The position numbers were made by a program, and so were the translations under genes. Positions 1 through 7,033 of a DNA stretch of 35,356 nt are shown here, piece by piece. Where the stretch lies: assembly GCF_000770305.1 (NCBI RefSeq), contig NZ_JNVB01000055.1, positions 1 through 35,356 on the forward strand, given 5' to 3'. The notes below the pieces were generated by a model that had not been told where the DNA came from, ran no database searches, and was given only the letters and a program-made list of their open reading frames with translations. This DNA comes from Erwinia oleae. GTDB taxonomy: Bacteria > Pseudomonadota > Gammaproteobacteria > Enterobacterales > Enterobacteriaceae. Every line of letters begins with the position of its first letter. Position 1 is the stretch's first letter.

Positions 1-13
1 GTATTTTCATTAA

Positions 14-135
14 TGGAGATCACCCAATAACATCCATCGAGATCGGGTAATAACATTTGAGCAGATCGCTGAATAACATCGATGGAGATCACTTTTGACT
101 CACTTTGTTATTCGGTGATCTCCATCGATGTTATT
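14..135. repeat. IS21 left-end multiple terminal repeats
   Basis: Copies of the unit AATAACATnnATgGAGATC occur about every 22 bp at roughly 14-26, 27-48, 49-71 and 72-92. A further copy lies in inverse orientation at 115-135. Bases 72-92 and 115-135 form a perfect 21-bp inverted repeat around a 22-bp spacer. In the IS21 family such repeats bind the IstA transposase. The large palindrome just upstream of istA could also form a hairpin in any transcript entering from outside, which is inference. Confidence 0.8.
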
Positions 136-190
136 GGAACTTCACAGGTGTGTTGAACTGTATCTTTTGCCATTCCGGTGAAGGATACTT

Positions 191-1732
191 ATGCCGACAG
201 TTCCTATCTCTATGAGAAAACTCAAGGAAATACTCAGACTTAAATATGGTGCCGGACTCAGCCATCGTCAGATTGGCCGTAGTCTCGCGATCTCCCCCTC
301 TGTCGTATCCAGGTACGCCAATCGGGCGGCCCAGCTTGGTATTAAGCAGTGGCCGTTGCCCGCAGAATGGGATGATGCAGCGCTAAAGCATGCGTTCCTT
401 CAAACGCAGGTGAAGATGAAGAAGCACTCCCTGCCAGACTGGGCTGCAGTGCACAAAGAGCTGCGTAATAAATGCGTGACGCAGCAACTGCTCTGGGAAG
501 AGTACAGTGAGCGAAACCCTGGCGGTTTTTACAGTTATAACCATTACTGCCGGATGTACCGCGAATGGCTGAAAACGACCTCGCCATCGATGCGCCAGGT
601 CCATAAAGCTGGCGAAAAGCTCTTCGTTGATTACTGTGGGCCAACCGTTGACATTATCAACCCTGATACCGGGGAAATAAGAACCGCGCAAATCATCGTG
701 GCCGTTCTCGGGGCGTCAAGTTACACATGGGCAGAGGCCACCTGGTCCCAGCAGCTTGAGGACTGGGTTATGAGCCATGTTCGCTGCTTCCAGTGGCTTG
801 GCGGTGTTCCTGAGCTTGTTGTTCCGGACAATCTGAAAAGCGCCACGTCACGGGCCTGTAAGTATGATCCTGACGTTAATCCGACCTACCAGCAGATGCT
901 CGAGCACTACAATGTTGCCGTCATACCCGCGCGGCCGCGTAAACCAAAAGATAAAGCCAAAGCAGAAGTGGGCGTTCAGGTTGTTGAACGCTGGATCATG
1001 GCCCGTATCAGGCATGAAACCTTCTACAGCCTGGCGTCGCTTAATCAGCGCATCCGTGAGTTACTGGAAAGGCTGAATAGCAAGGTAATGCAGAAGCTGG
1101 GTTGCTCGCGGGCCGATCTCTTCATCCAGCTTGACAAACCAGCGCTGAAACCACTCCCTGAGGCGGGTTACAGCTACACCCTGGTGAAAAAAGTCAGGGT
1201 CCATGCTGATTACCATGTGGAGATCGACAAACATTACTACTCGGTACCCTGTTCGCTTCTGGGCTTACAGCTGGAAGCATGGATCTCGGGTGAACTGGTC
1301 AGACTGTTTAATCAGGGGCAGGAAGTGGCGGCACATCCCCGAAACCGTAACTATGGCTACAGTACCCGTGAAGAGCATATGCCGGAGGCTCACCGCCAGC
1401 ACGCCACCTGGACACCGGAACGGCTTCTGGAGTGGGCCGGGCGCGTTGGCAGTGAAACTCATGACTACGTCCTTCATATCCTGAACTCCCGACCCCATCC
1501 GGAACAAAGTTACCGGTTCTGCCTGGGGCTTCTGAACCTGCACAAAAAATACAGCAAAGCCAGACTTAACGCAGCATGTGCCCGGGCGCTGAAAACTCAG
1601 GTATGGCGGCTTGCGGGAATAAAATCGATCCTGGAAAAAGGTCTGGATAAACAGCCAGTTCCTGAAAATAAACCTGACCAGCTGTCAACGCTGGAACATG
1701 AAAACGTTCGCGGCAGCAAATACTACCACTGA
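191..1732 (+). CDS. istA: IS21-family transposase IstA
   Basis: 513-residue DDE transposase that carries out IS21 strand transfer. An N-terminal helix-turn-helix covers about residues 8-45 (RLKYGAGLSHRQIGRSLAIS). The rve catalytic core carries candidate acidic residues D147 (KLFVDYCGP), D213 (LVVPDNLKS) and E259 (KAKAEVGVQ). Length is normal for the family (about 500 residues) and the frame is uninterrupted, so the protein should be active. The ATG at 191 has a GAAGGA Shine-Dalgarno a few bases upstream. istB starts 14 bp after the stop. The gene is mobile-element cargo unrelated to the ICE function. Confidence 0.95.
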   Translation: MPTVPISMRKLKEILRLKYGAGLSHRQIGRSLAISPSVVSRYANRAAQLGIKQWPLPAEWDDAALKHAFLQTQVKMKKHSLPDWAAVHKELRNKCVTQQLLWEEYSERNPGGFYSYNHYCRMYREWLKTTSPSMRQVHKAGEKLFVDYCGPTVDIINPDTGEIRTAQIIVAVLGASSYTWAEATWSQQLEDWVMSHVRCFQWLGGVPELVVPDNLKSATSRACKYDPDVNPTYQQMLEHYNVAVIPARPRKPKDKAKAEVGVQVVERWIMARIRHETFYSLASLNQRIRELLERLNSKVMQKLGCSRADLFIQLDKPALKPLPEAGYSYTLVKKVRVHADYHVEIDKHYYSVPCSLLGLQLEAWISGELVRLFNQGQEVAAHPRNRNYGYSTREEHMPEAHRQHATWTPERLLEWAGRVGSETHDYVLHILNSRPHPEQSYRFCLGLLNLHKKYSKARLNAACARALKTQVWRLAGIKSILEKGLDKQPVPENKPDQLSTLEHENVRGSKYYH

Positions 1733-1746
1733 TACGGAAGCCAATA

Positions 1747-2493
1747 ATGAACCATCTTTACGAACAACTGACGGAACTGAAACTCACGGGCTTCCGCGAT
1801 GCACTAAAAAACCAGATCGCACAACCTGGTGCATACCTGGAGCTGGGGTTCGAAGAACGCCTGTCGTTACTGGCTTCAGAAGAACTGACCTGTCGAGAAA
1901 ACAGGAAAGCAGAGCGCCTGGTGAAACAGGCGCGGTTCAGACTCAGCGCCGAGTTATCAAAACTGGATTACCGCAGCAGCAGGGGCCTGGATAAGGCCCT
2001 CATCCGCTCACTCGGGCAGGGAAACTGGCTGAACCTTAAACAAAACCTGTTGCTGACGGGGGCGACAGGCAGTGGTAAAACGTATCTGGCCTGCGCGCTT
2101 GGCCATAATGCCTGCCGACAGGGATATAAGGTCTACTACTACCGTCTGAAAGCACTGATGGATCTGTGTTACCAGGGGCATGCAGACGGAAGATACAGCA
2201 AACTGCTGACAAAACTGAATCATAGCGATCTGCTGCTTCTGGACGACTGGGGACTGGAGCCTCTGTCGTCAGAACAACGCAGCGATCTACTGGAAATAGT
2301 GGATCTGATGTACCAGCGCGGTTCAATCATCGTCGTAAGCCAGTTGCCGGTGGAAAGCTGGTACAAGATGATCGGGGACTCAACACATGCCGATGCCATC
2401 CTGGATCGGCTGGTTCACGGGAGCATCAAGATAGAACTTAAAGGAGAATCAATGCGAAAAATACAAACCACGTTGACCGAAGGAGATCGGTGA
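1747..2493 (+). CDS. istB: IS21-family transposition helper ATPase IstB
   Basis: 248-residue AAA+ ATPase of the DnaC/IstB type that assembles on target DNA and stimulates IstA. Walker A is GATGSGKT at residues 105-112; Walker B is the hydrophobic run ending in LLLLDDWG near residue 165. The N-terminal IstB domain (MNHLYEQLTELKLTGF) is intact and the length is normal. It follows istA by 14 bp and is probably translationally coupled or co-transcribed with it. Both genes look complete, so this IS copy may still be mobile. Confidence 0.95.
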   Translation: MNHLYEQLTELKLTGFRDALKNQIAQPGAYLELGFEERLSLLASEELTCRENRKAERLVKQARFRLSAELSKLDYRSSRGLDKALIRSLGQGNWLNLKQNLLLTGATGSGKTYLACALGHNACRQGYKVYYYRLKALMDLCYQGHADGRYSKLLTKLNHSDLLLLDDWGLEPLSSEQRSDLLEIVDLMYQRGSIIVVSQLPVESWYKMIGDSTHADAILDRLVHGSIKIELKGESMRKIQTTLTEGDR

Positions 2494-2575
2494 AGTTAAT
2501 GTAAAAATGGTTCTGTGAAAGTGACACGAACCGATCTCCATCAATGTTACTCACCGATCTCCTTCATGGTAATAC
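2480..2575. repeat. IS21 right-end terminal repeats
   Basis: Two repeat units in inverse orientation to the left end, about 2531-2550 (CCGATCTCCATCAATGTTAC) and 2554-2573 (CCGATCTCCTTCATGGTAAT). A third, oppositely oriented copy (AAGGAGATCGG) overlaps the end of istB at 2480-2490. The pattern matches the terminal repeat arrangement of the IS21 family. Confidence 0.75.
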
Positions 2576-2799
2576 GCAACCACGCGTCCAACCGTAATCT
2601 GCCCGAGCCGAAGGTAGCCGAAAACTTTAGCGAGGCCTGGCAGTACATGCATACAACTAAAGTGAAGGGTCTGTTCCGTACGCGGTATTACCATATTTTC
2701 AGGCACCGCATGCATCCGACAGCCGGCAACGTCTGTCTGAAAATACCGGTCAGCGACAGGTTCGACCCGGCGCAGCTGGTCAGAAGCTTTCAATCCTGA
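2576..2799 (+). pseudogene. C-terminal remnant of an ICE gene disrupted by the IS21 element
   Basis: About 74 codons of open frame follow the IS right end and stop at 2799. The translation contains FSEAWQYMHTTKVKGLFRTRY and ends VSDRFDPAQLVRSFQS. The frame continues backward without a stop into the IS end to a GTG at 2515, so any product would be a hybrid with residues encoded by the IS terminus. Codon use resembles the neighbouring ICE genes. I do not recognise the family with certainty; a protein from the gene set that precedes topB in SPI-7-like ICEs is possible. The natural start lies to the left of the IS or is lost. Confidence 0.6.
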
Positions 2800-2904
2800 C
2801 TTGCAGTCATCTGCCGGTGACCATCGCCTGAGACAGGCGATGGTCCTCACACCCCATATGTACTGAACGGCTGGTAATTACAGCCGGCAAATGTTGTGAA
2901 TCCT

Positions 2905-2957
2905 GACGGGGATATCTCTCCGTCGGAGGGGATATCCCGTTACTTAACTGAGGATAT
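2905..2957 (+). promoter_or_regulatory. 5' leader with hairpin and Shine-Dalgarno-sequestering repeat (leader a)
   Basis: Stem 1 is GACGGGGA (2905-2912) with TCTCCGTC (2917-2924), including one G-U pair, around a 4-nt loop. It is followed by the palindrome GGGATATCCC (2929-2938). ATATCC (2932-2937) can pair either inside that palindrome or with GGATAT (2952-2957), which belongs to the GAGGATAT ribosome-binding site of the ATG at 2962. The two pairings exclude each other, as in a translational switch. Pairings are seen in the sequence; regulation is inferred. Confidence 0.5.
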
Positions 2958-2961
2958 ACCC

Positions 2962-3327
2962 ATGTACGCAGACGTTTACACACTCAAGACACCTCTGGAC
3001 ACGCTCAGCTGGCTTTGCCTGCTTGAGAGCGAACTTCTGAGCATCAGGGCATTTCAGCGTCTCGGCCTTCATACGGACCGGGATGAACCGAATGAACTGA
3101 CGTATCCGGAAGATGCCATCATTAACGCCGGCACAGCCTATGGCTGGTTTGTCTGTTTTCTCAGGGACGGTGATATTCCACCGCTGCCTGCCTCTGCCAG
3201 AGAACTTCTCTGCACCCTTGACGGTCTCGGTAAAGAAATTAACCGGCCTTTCTGGGAGCAGGCTGTGGCCCGCGGGCAGGATGAGGCCTGTGGTGACAAA
3301 GCTATCGCTGCCCTCGAAATGATGTAA
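2962..3327 (+). CDS. ICE hypothetical protein, 121 residues
   Basis: Small, probably cytoplasmic protein of unrecognised family (MYADVYTLKTPLDTLSWLCL...). It has no signal peptide or membrane helix and a moderately acidic composition. The ATG at 2962 is chosen because GAGGATAT stands 5 bases before it; an in-frame ATG at 2896 lies inside the leader hairpin and has no ribosome-binding site. Position between an element fragment and the ardC/topB region suggests one of the small conserved SPI-7-like ICE proteins. No function can be assigned. Confidence 0.75.
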   Translation: MYADVYTLKTPLDTLSWLCLLESELLSIRAFQRLGLHTDRDEPNELTYPEDAIINAGTAYGWFVCFLRDGDIPPLPASARELLCTLDGLGKEINRPFWEQAVARGQDEACGDKAIAALEMM

Positions 3328-3345
3328 TCAGACAGAACACACCCT

Positions 3346-3408
3346 GACGGGGATTGACTCCCGTCCGGGGGATAAATCCCCCTTTTTTTTCTTTGCGGAG
3401 GATTTATC
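3346..3408 (+). promoter_or_regulatory. 5' leader with mutually exclusive terminator-like and anti-Shine-Dalgarno hairpins (leader b)
   Basis: Stem 1: GACGGG (3346-3351) with CCCGTC (3360-3365). Stem 2: GGGGGA (3367-3372), loop TAAA, TCCCCC (3377-3382), followed directly by eight T (3383-3390), which is the form of an intrinsic terminator. In addition GATAAATCC (3371-3379) is a perfect 9-bp inverted repeat of GGATTTATC (3400-3408). That second half overlaps the Shine-Dalgarno GGAGG (3397-3401) and runs to one base before the ATG at 3410. Stem 2 and the 9-bp repeat share bases, so only one can form. A switch-like attenuator is inferred; nothing identifies a ligand or trans factor. Confidence 0.6.
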
Positions 3409-3409
3409 A

Positions 3410-4057
3410 ATGAAAGACCTGTCTTCATCCCCGGCTTCCATGTCGGTTGTTTATACCATCAAGCACGTCAGCACGGTTCCGTTACGTCACTGGCATGCTT
3501 TCGTCCTGGCCGTAACAGAAACGTTCTGGCAACTGCCGGTGCGTCTGCGCCCGGGAAATATGTATCTGCCGTCGCTTAACCGCGCGGCTGACCTGTTTCC
3601 GGTTGCTGATGTCATGGCGTTCTGTGGCGATTCAGGCGCCAGTTTCTGGCCGGTCAACATGACCATTGAGCGAGAGCGCAGCAATAATACGCTGAGTATT
3701 CAGGAGCTGGATTTTCAGCATCAGCCCTGCGATTTCTTTGCGCGTGTTGTGATGGTCCTGCTGCACAATCTGTGTCCGGGCAGCTTCCGGATACATTCTT
3801 CTGACGAAGGGCGCAGCTGGGCAATACCGTTGCGCTGGATTGAGCGTCATATTGGCCTGCCTGAGCAACCGTCACTGACAACGCCTCAGCCGGTACTGCA
3901 AACGCCGGTGAGTGAGGGTGCGTTTGATTCCCTGCTGCTGCTGCTGCTCTCCGGTGGTGAGCGGGTGCTGAGCAGTGAGGACTGGAATGCCTTCGTACTG
4001 GCGGAGTTCCATCTGTACGAACTGAAGCGCGTCACTGAAAAAACTGACGCGCTGTAA
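3410..4057 (+). CDS. ICE hypothetical protein, 215 residues
   Basis: Unrecognised soluble protein. Residues from about 160 onward are separated by a Thr/Pro/Gln-rich stretch (PEQPSLTTPQPVLQTP), suggesting two domains; a leucine run (SLLLLLLSGGE) follows near residue 180. No signal peptide is present. The ATG at 3410 has a strong GGAGG but lies inside a hairpin (leader b). The stop codon region doubles as a terminator hairpin (4027-4065). Position and codon use indicate an ICE backbone gene next to ardC and topB. Function unknown. Confidence 0.75.
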   Translation: MKDLSSSPASMSVVYTIKHVSTVPLRHWHAFVLAVTETFWQLPVRLRPGNMYLPSLNRAADLFPVADVMAFCGDSGASFWPVNMTIERERSNNTLSIQELDFQHQPCDFFARVVMVLLHNLCPGSFRIHSSDEGRSWAIPLRWIERHIGLPEQPSLTTPQPVLQTPVSEGAFDSLLLLLLSGGERVLSSEDWNAFVLAEFHLYELKRVTEKTDAL

Positions 4058-4065
4058 TCTTTTTT
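4027..4065 (+). terminator. Intrinsic terminator overlapping the 3' end of the 215-residue gene
   Basis: GCGCGTCA (4027-4034) pairs perfectly with TGACGCGC (4045-4052) around a 10-base A-rich loop. A T-rich tract (TCTTTTTT) follows at 4058-4065. The stem lies within the last codons, and the stop TAA (4055-4057) sits between stem and T tract. Confidence 0.7.
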
Positions 4066-4090
4066 CTTTCGCTCACCCTGAGTGAGTTTT

Positions 4091-4150
4091 CCCGTCGACG
4101 GGCGTATCACTGCGCCCGCCGGCGCAGGGGTATGCCTCTGATAAAGGTAT
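4091..4150 (+). promoter_or_regulatory. 5' leader of the ardC remnant with hairpins and anti-Shine-Dalgarno pairing (leader c)
   Basis: The palindrome CCCGTCGACGGG (4091-4102) is followed by TGCGCC (4111-4116) pairing with GGCGCA (4121-4126). GGGCG (4100-4104) can alternatively pair with CGCCC (4113-4117). ATGCCT (4132-4137) pairs with AGGTAT (4145-4150, one G-U), covering the AAAGGT ribosome-binding site of the ATG at 4156. The architecture resembles leaders a and b although the sequence differs. Confidence 0.45.
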
Positions 4151-4155
4151 ATCTC

Positions 4156-4545
4156 ATGAAAAAAACGACTTCACGCAAGGCGGCTCGCCGCCCGATAAAA
4201 CAGACTGACCTTTATCGTCAGATCACCGACCGCATTGTTGTCGCCCTGGAAAACGGCGTCGCGCCCTGGCGTAAGCCGTGGCGTGCAGCTGCCGGCAGCG
4301 GTCTGGACGGTCTGCCCCTGAACGCCACCACCGGACGTCACTACAGCGGTGTGAATGTCCTGCTTCTCTGGATGTCAGCGGAGGAGCAGGGTTTTCCTAA
4401 TAACCGCTGGTTGACTTACCGGCAGGCGCAGCAGGCTGGCGGGCAGGTGCGTAAGGGTGAGAAAGCCACCCTGGCGGTGGTTTACAAGGACTGGACGAAA
4501 CAGGCGGAAGACCGTGAAGGTACCGGCAAAGGTTTATACCGATGA
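4156..4545 (+). pseudogene. ardC: ardC-like gene, N-terminal ssDNA-binding domain only
   Basis: The first about 122 residues match the N-terminal domain of ArdC-type antirestriction/DUF1738 proteins: DLYRQITDRIVVALENGVAPWRKPW, the NATTGRHYSGVNVLLLW block, and YRQAQQAGGQVRKGEKA. Full ArdC proteins are about 300 residues, with a C-terminal zinc-dependent protease-like domain. Here the match ends at about 4517 and the frame runs into topB sequence, stopping at 4545 with an unrelated tail. A deletion has therefore joined ardC and topB out of frame. ArdC normally protects incoming single-stranded DNA from host restriction. Start ATG 4156 follows AAAGG. Confidence 0.8.
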
Positions 4546-5830
4546 GGAAAAGCGCTGCGTTCACCAGAATATTGCGCAGCAGGTAGCTCAGCTCTGCCGG
4601 CAGACCGGCCGGGCTGTCGTCACGGAGTGTGAGACGAAGCGGGAAAAGGTTGCAGCTCCTGTGGCTTTTTCGCTCGGTTCCCTGCAGCAGGCCTGCGGCA
4701 GGCTGTGGGACATGTCGCCGCAGCAGGTGCTGGATACCGCACAGAGCCTGTATGAAAAGCACAAGGCGACAAGCTATCCCCGCACCGACTGCGGTTACCT
4801 GCCTGAATCCATGCGGGAGGAAATCCCCGGCGTGCTCGATGCCATTGGCCGTACAGACCCGGAATGCGTGCCGTTGCTGACCCGTCTTGACCGGGCATTT
4901 ATTTCGCGCATCTGGAATGACAAAAAAATTAAGGCACACCATGGCATTATCCCCACCCGAACCGCATTTCAGCTGTCGGCACTTACTGATCCTGAGCGTA
5001 ACGTCTATCTTCTTATCCGTCGTAACTACCTCGCCCAGTTCCTGCCCCTGCATGAATCCGACATCACCCGGCTCCAGTTCGACATCGGTGGGCAGTTGTT
5101 CCGTACCACTGGGCGGACCGAGGCGATTAAGGGCTGGAAAGTTCTCTTCGAAAAAGCTGGAGATGAAGATGTGCAGGAGGATGACGAAGCAGCGCAGGTG
5201 CTGCCACCGCTCTCTCAGAATGACGTCTGCGCCGTGACAGATGCTGAGGTTTCGCAGCTGATGACTCGACCGCCGCCGCACTACACCTTTGCTACGCTGA
5301 TTGGTGCGATGATGAACGCCGCCGCTTTCGTTACGGATATAGCGCTACGTAAGGTACTGAAAGATAATGCGGGTCTGGGGACTGAGGCCACCCGTGCGGG
5401 CATCATTGAACAGCTGTTGAATCGACGCTTTATTGTGCGTAAAGGCAGCAAGCTGATGGCAACAGAATTGGGTACTGACGTGATTGATGCGCTTCCCCCG
5501 CAACTGACTGAACCCGGTATGACCGCGCTCTGGGAACAGGCTCTGGACGAGGTCGCTGCAGGGCGCATGTCACTTAACGACTTTTTGCAGCGGCAGGCCG
5601 GCTGGACGCGCAATCTTGTCGGTCAGGGCGCGCAGCAACGGGTGAATATTCGCGTGCCTCCCTCCCCTCCCTGTCCGCTGTGCGGAAGCAAAACCCGCCT
5701 GCGAAAGGGACAAAAGGGGGAGTTCTGGAGCTGCCAGCGCTATCCAGGGTGCAAAGGCGTTATTAATATTTGCGGCAGCAAAACCAGACGCCCCCGAAGA
5801 CCTAAGTCTCCTGAATCAAAGAAGAATTAA
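4517..5830 (+). pseudogene. topB: DNA topoisomerase III (TopB), 3' fragment lacking the Toprim domain
   Basis: The roughly 437-codon fragment carries the type IA topoisomerase active site: SYPRTDCGYLP, with the catalytic Tyr codon at 4775-4777. It also has the IKAHHGIIPT motif, GLGTEATRAGIIEQLL, and a C-terminal four-Cys zinc ribbon (CPLCGSKTR...CQRYPGC). E. coli TopB has its active-site Tyr near residue 328; here only about 85 topB residues precede it. The roughly 220-240 N-terminal residues with the metal-binding Toprim acidic residues are missing. They are replaced by the ardC start, out of frame, with the junction at about 4515-4522. No good start lies at the junction, so it should be inactive in strand passage. 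Confidence 0.85.
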
Positions 5831-5839
5831 TCTGTTGTC

Positions 5840-6114
5840 TCCGATTGCGGGCCATCAGGGGCTTTGCTATTGTGGCACCGGCTCTGAAGCCGCACCCCGT
5901 GACTGCGGGTTCCGTCAGCATCTAATGCATGTGCTGCCGGAATACAGTCTCACCGGACCCGTCCACACCTGAACGGGAGCCGGTAAGGCACGAAAACTCC
6001 GTGAAAACCGTGCCGGGAACTGAACACGCCAGCGGAGCTACTGTAAAATACAGCTTAACATTAGGTCGAAGGTGCAGACCTCAGGAGGCGGTGCCATATG
6101 GTGCCGCTTTTTTT
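5840..6114 (+). ncRNA. Candidate structured noncoding RNA ending in an intrinsic terminator
   Basis: No convincing reading frame exists here. Consecutive stems can be drawn: CGGCT/AGCCG (5879-5892, loop CTGA), CAGCA/TGCTG (5916-5936), a two-part stem ACCGG/CCGGT plus CCCGT/ACGGG (5952-5984), GGCACG/CGTGCC (5987-6014), CTGTA/TACAG (6041-6053) and AGGTC/GACCT (6063-6081). The last is followed by the terminator at 6088-6114. This density of stems with a terminal U tract suggests a discrete RNA of about 250 nt or a long regulatory 3' leader. I do not recognise an Rfam family and no promoter was identified. Confidence 0.5.
6088..6114 (+). terminator. Intrinsic terminator of the candidate RNA
   Basis: GCGGTGCC (6088-6095), loop ATAT, and GGTGCCGC (6100-6107) pair in RNA over 8 positions including two adjacent G-U/U-G wobbles. 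Seven T follow (6108-6114). At DNA level it looks like a direct repeat of GGTGCC, but as RNA it is a proper terminator stem. Confidence 0.7.
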
Positions 6115-6140
6115 ATTTTCAGGTAGTGATGATTTTTTGC

Positions 6141-6461
6141 GCGCTGCGACGTTGACAACCGCGGCGCCTGAATGAATGATACAGATGCTTATCGTTGTCT
6201 CTCCTACAACTGCCAATGTTCCGGTGATTTGAGAGGAGCGCCTTCGGGTAATCACATGCCAAAGCCATCAGAACCTGAGAGATGGCGCTTTAGAGCGGTT
6301 CTAAACCTGTTTAACCTTTGCAAACAGGGACCTGTTAACCAGGTAAAGGTCCACTTCACCAATTCAGCCGGTCGGCAAAATATGCTGACCTCCCTGCGGG
6401 AAACATTTCCCGCACGGGACAAATGTTTCTCCGCAACCTGTTCAGTTCTACTCCGGAGAAA
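6141..6461 (+). promoter_or_regulatory. Long structured leader of the DUF3577 gene (leader d)
   Basis: Stems: GCGCTGCG/CGCGGCGC (6141-6167, one wobble), CCTGTTT/AAACAGG (6306-6328), ACCTG/CAGGT (6330-6344), and TGCGGGAA/TTCCCGCA (6395-6414, loop ACAT). Finally TTTCTCC (6426-6432) pairs with GGAGAAA (6455-6461), the ribosome-binding site of the ATG at 6467; with one bulged A this extends to ATGTTTCTCC/GGAGAAAACAT. Shine-Dalgarno sequestration matches the other ICE leaders. No other gene is seen in 6115-6466. An origin or oriT-like role for the repeats cannot be excluded. Confidence 0.5.
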
Positions 6462-6466
6462 ACATC

Positions 6467-6958
6467 ATGACTGCAACTAATCAAACCCCTGCTTCAAATG
6501 GCTCTGCTTCTGGGAATCAGAAAAAAGAGTTCTTCAACCTCAATGTCAGCGGTATCGGTTATCTGAACTCGATACGTCGCGTTCAGGGCCCTAACGGTGA
6601 ATTCACCTGTGCCGTCATTAACGCTCTGACCGGCCCTACTGACAACGCTTCCTATACCCGGTTTGATGTCACCATCGCGGGTCCGGAGGCGACCAAACTT
6701 ATCAATCGCTGTCAGAAAGCCGTTGATGAGGAAGAAAAGGTGCTGCTTGGATTTGTACTGAGCGGACTGAAAGCCGATGTGTTTACCCTCCAGTCGGGTG
6801 ATCACGCCGGTGAAAGTCGCCCTTCCCTGAAGGCCCGTCTGATAAAGGTGGAATTCATCAAGAAAGGCCAGGAAGTGGTTTACCAAGCACCCAATGCTTC
6901 ACAGACGCCGGAATCCGGTTCATCTGCTCCGAAAGAGTACGATCCGAACTCATTCTAA
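6467..6958 (+). CDS. DUF3577 / STY4534-type ICE replication-associated protein
   Basis: 163-residue soluble protein matching the DUF3577 family, named after SPI-7 gene STY4534 and always found beside ssb and topB in this ICE group. Recognisable blocks are EFFNLNVSGIGYLNSIRRVQ, YTRFDVTIAGPEA and LSGLKADVFTLQSGDHAGESRPSLKARLIKVEFIKK. The C-terminus is a low-complexity tail ending KEYDPNSF. The family is linked by context to ICE replication/maintenance; the biochemical role is not established. The ATG follows GGAG but that site is paired in leader d. ssb follows after 75 bp with its own leader, suggesting independent translational control. Confidence 0.85.
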   Translation: MTATNQTPASNGSASGNQKKEFFNLNVSGIGYLNSIRRVQGPNGEFTCAVINALTGPTDNASYTRFDVTIAGPEATKLINRCQKAVDEEEKVLLGFVLSGLKADVFTLQSGDHAGESRPSLKARLIKVEFIKKGQEVVYQAPNASQTPESGSSAPKEYDPNSF

Positions 6959-6972
6959 GCGTCACGGACACA

Positions 6973-7026
6973 CCACCGGAACACATCCCGGTGGATGTGC
7001 TCCTCTCAACTCCATTCTTAAGAGGA
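6973..7026 (+). promoter_or_regulatory. ssb leader hairpin with sequestered ribosome-binding site (leader e)
   Basis: CCACCGG (6973-6979) pairs with CCGGTGG (6988-6994). CACATCC (6982-6988) can alternatively pair with GGATGTG (6993-6999). Then TCCTCT (7001-7006) pairs perfectly with AGAGGA (7021-7026), the Shine-Dalgarno of the ATG at 7034. This is the same logic as leaders a-d: an upstream stem plus an anti-Shine-Dalgarno arm. Confidence 0.5.
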
Positions 7027-7033
7027 AATCATT

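Larger units (their letters stand above)
1..2575 (+). mobile_element. IS21-family insertion sequence, essentially complete
   Basis: The two-gene istA-istB layout plus several copies of a roughly 20-bp repeat at each end is diagnostic of the IS21 family. The outermost left sequence (GTATTTTCATTAATGGAGATC) matches in inverted orientation the right end that finishes near 2575 (reading inward GTATTACCATGAAGGAGATC). The left boundary could lie a few bases before the window, and no target duplication can be verified. The right end lies inside the coding frame of an ICE gene, so the insertion has truncated that gene. Confidence 0.88.

Noticed and set aside
4397..5281. Long minus-strand open frame (294 codons)
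   Set aside because: It lies entirely opposite the ardC/topB remnants, has no ribosome-binding site or recognisable family, and is explained as a GC-rich antisense shadow.
6122..6466. oriT or replication origin
   Set aside because: Several inverted repeats lie upstream of replication-type genes, but no relaxase gene, nic consensus, iterons or DnaA boxes could be seen, so only the leader interpretation is reported.
5929..6480. Small plus-strand frames in the topB-DUF3577 gap
   Set aside because: They lack ribosome-binding sites and conserved sequence and cut across the predicted stems and terminator.
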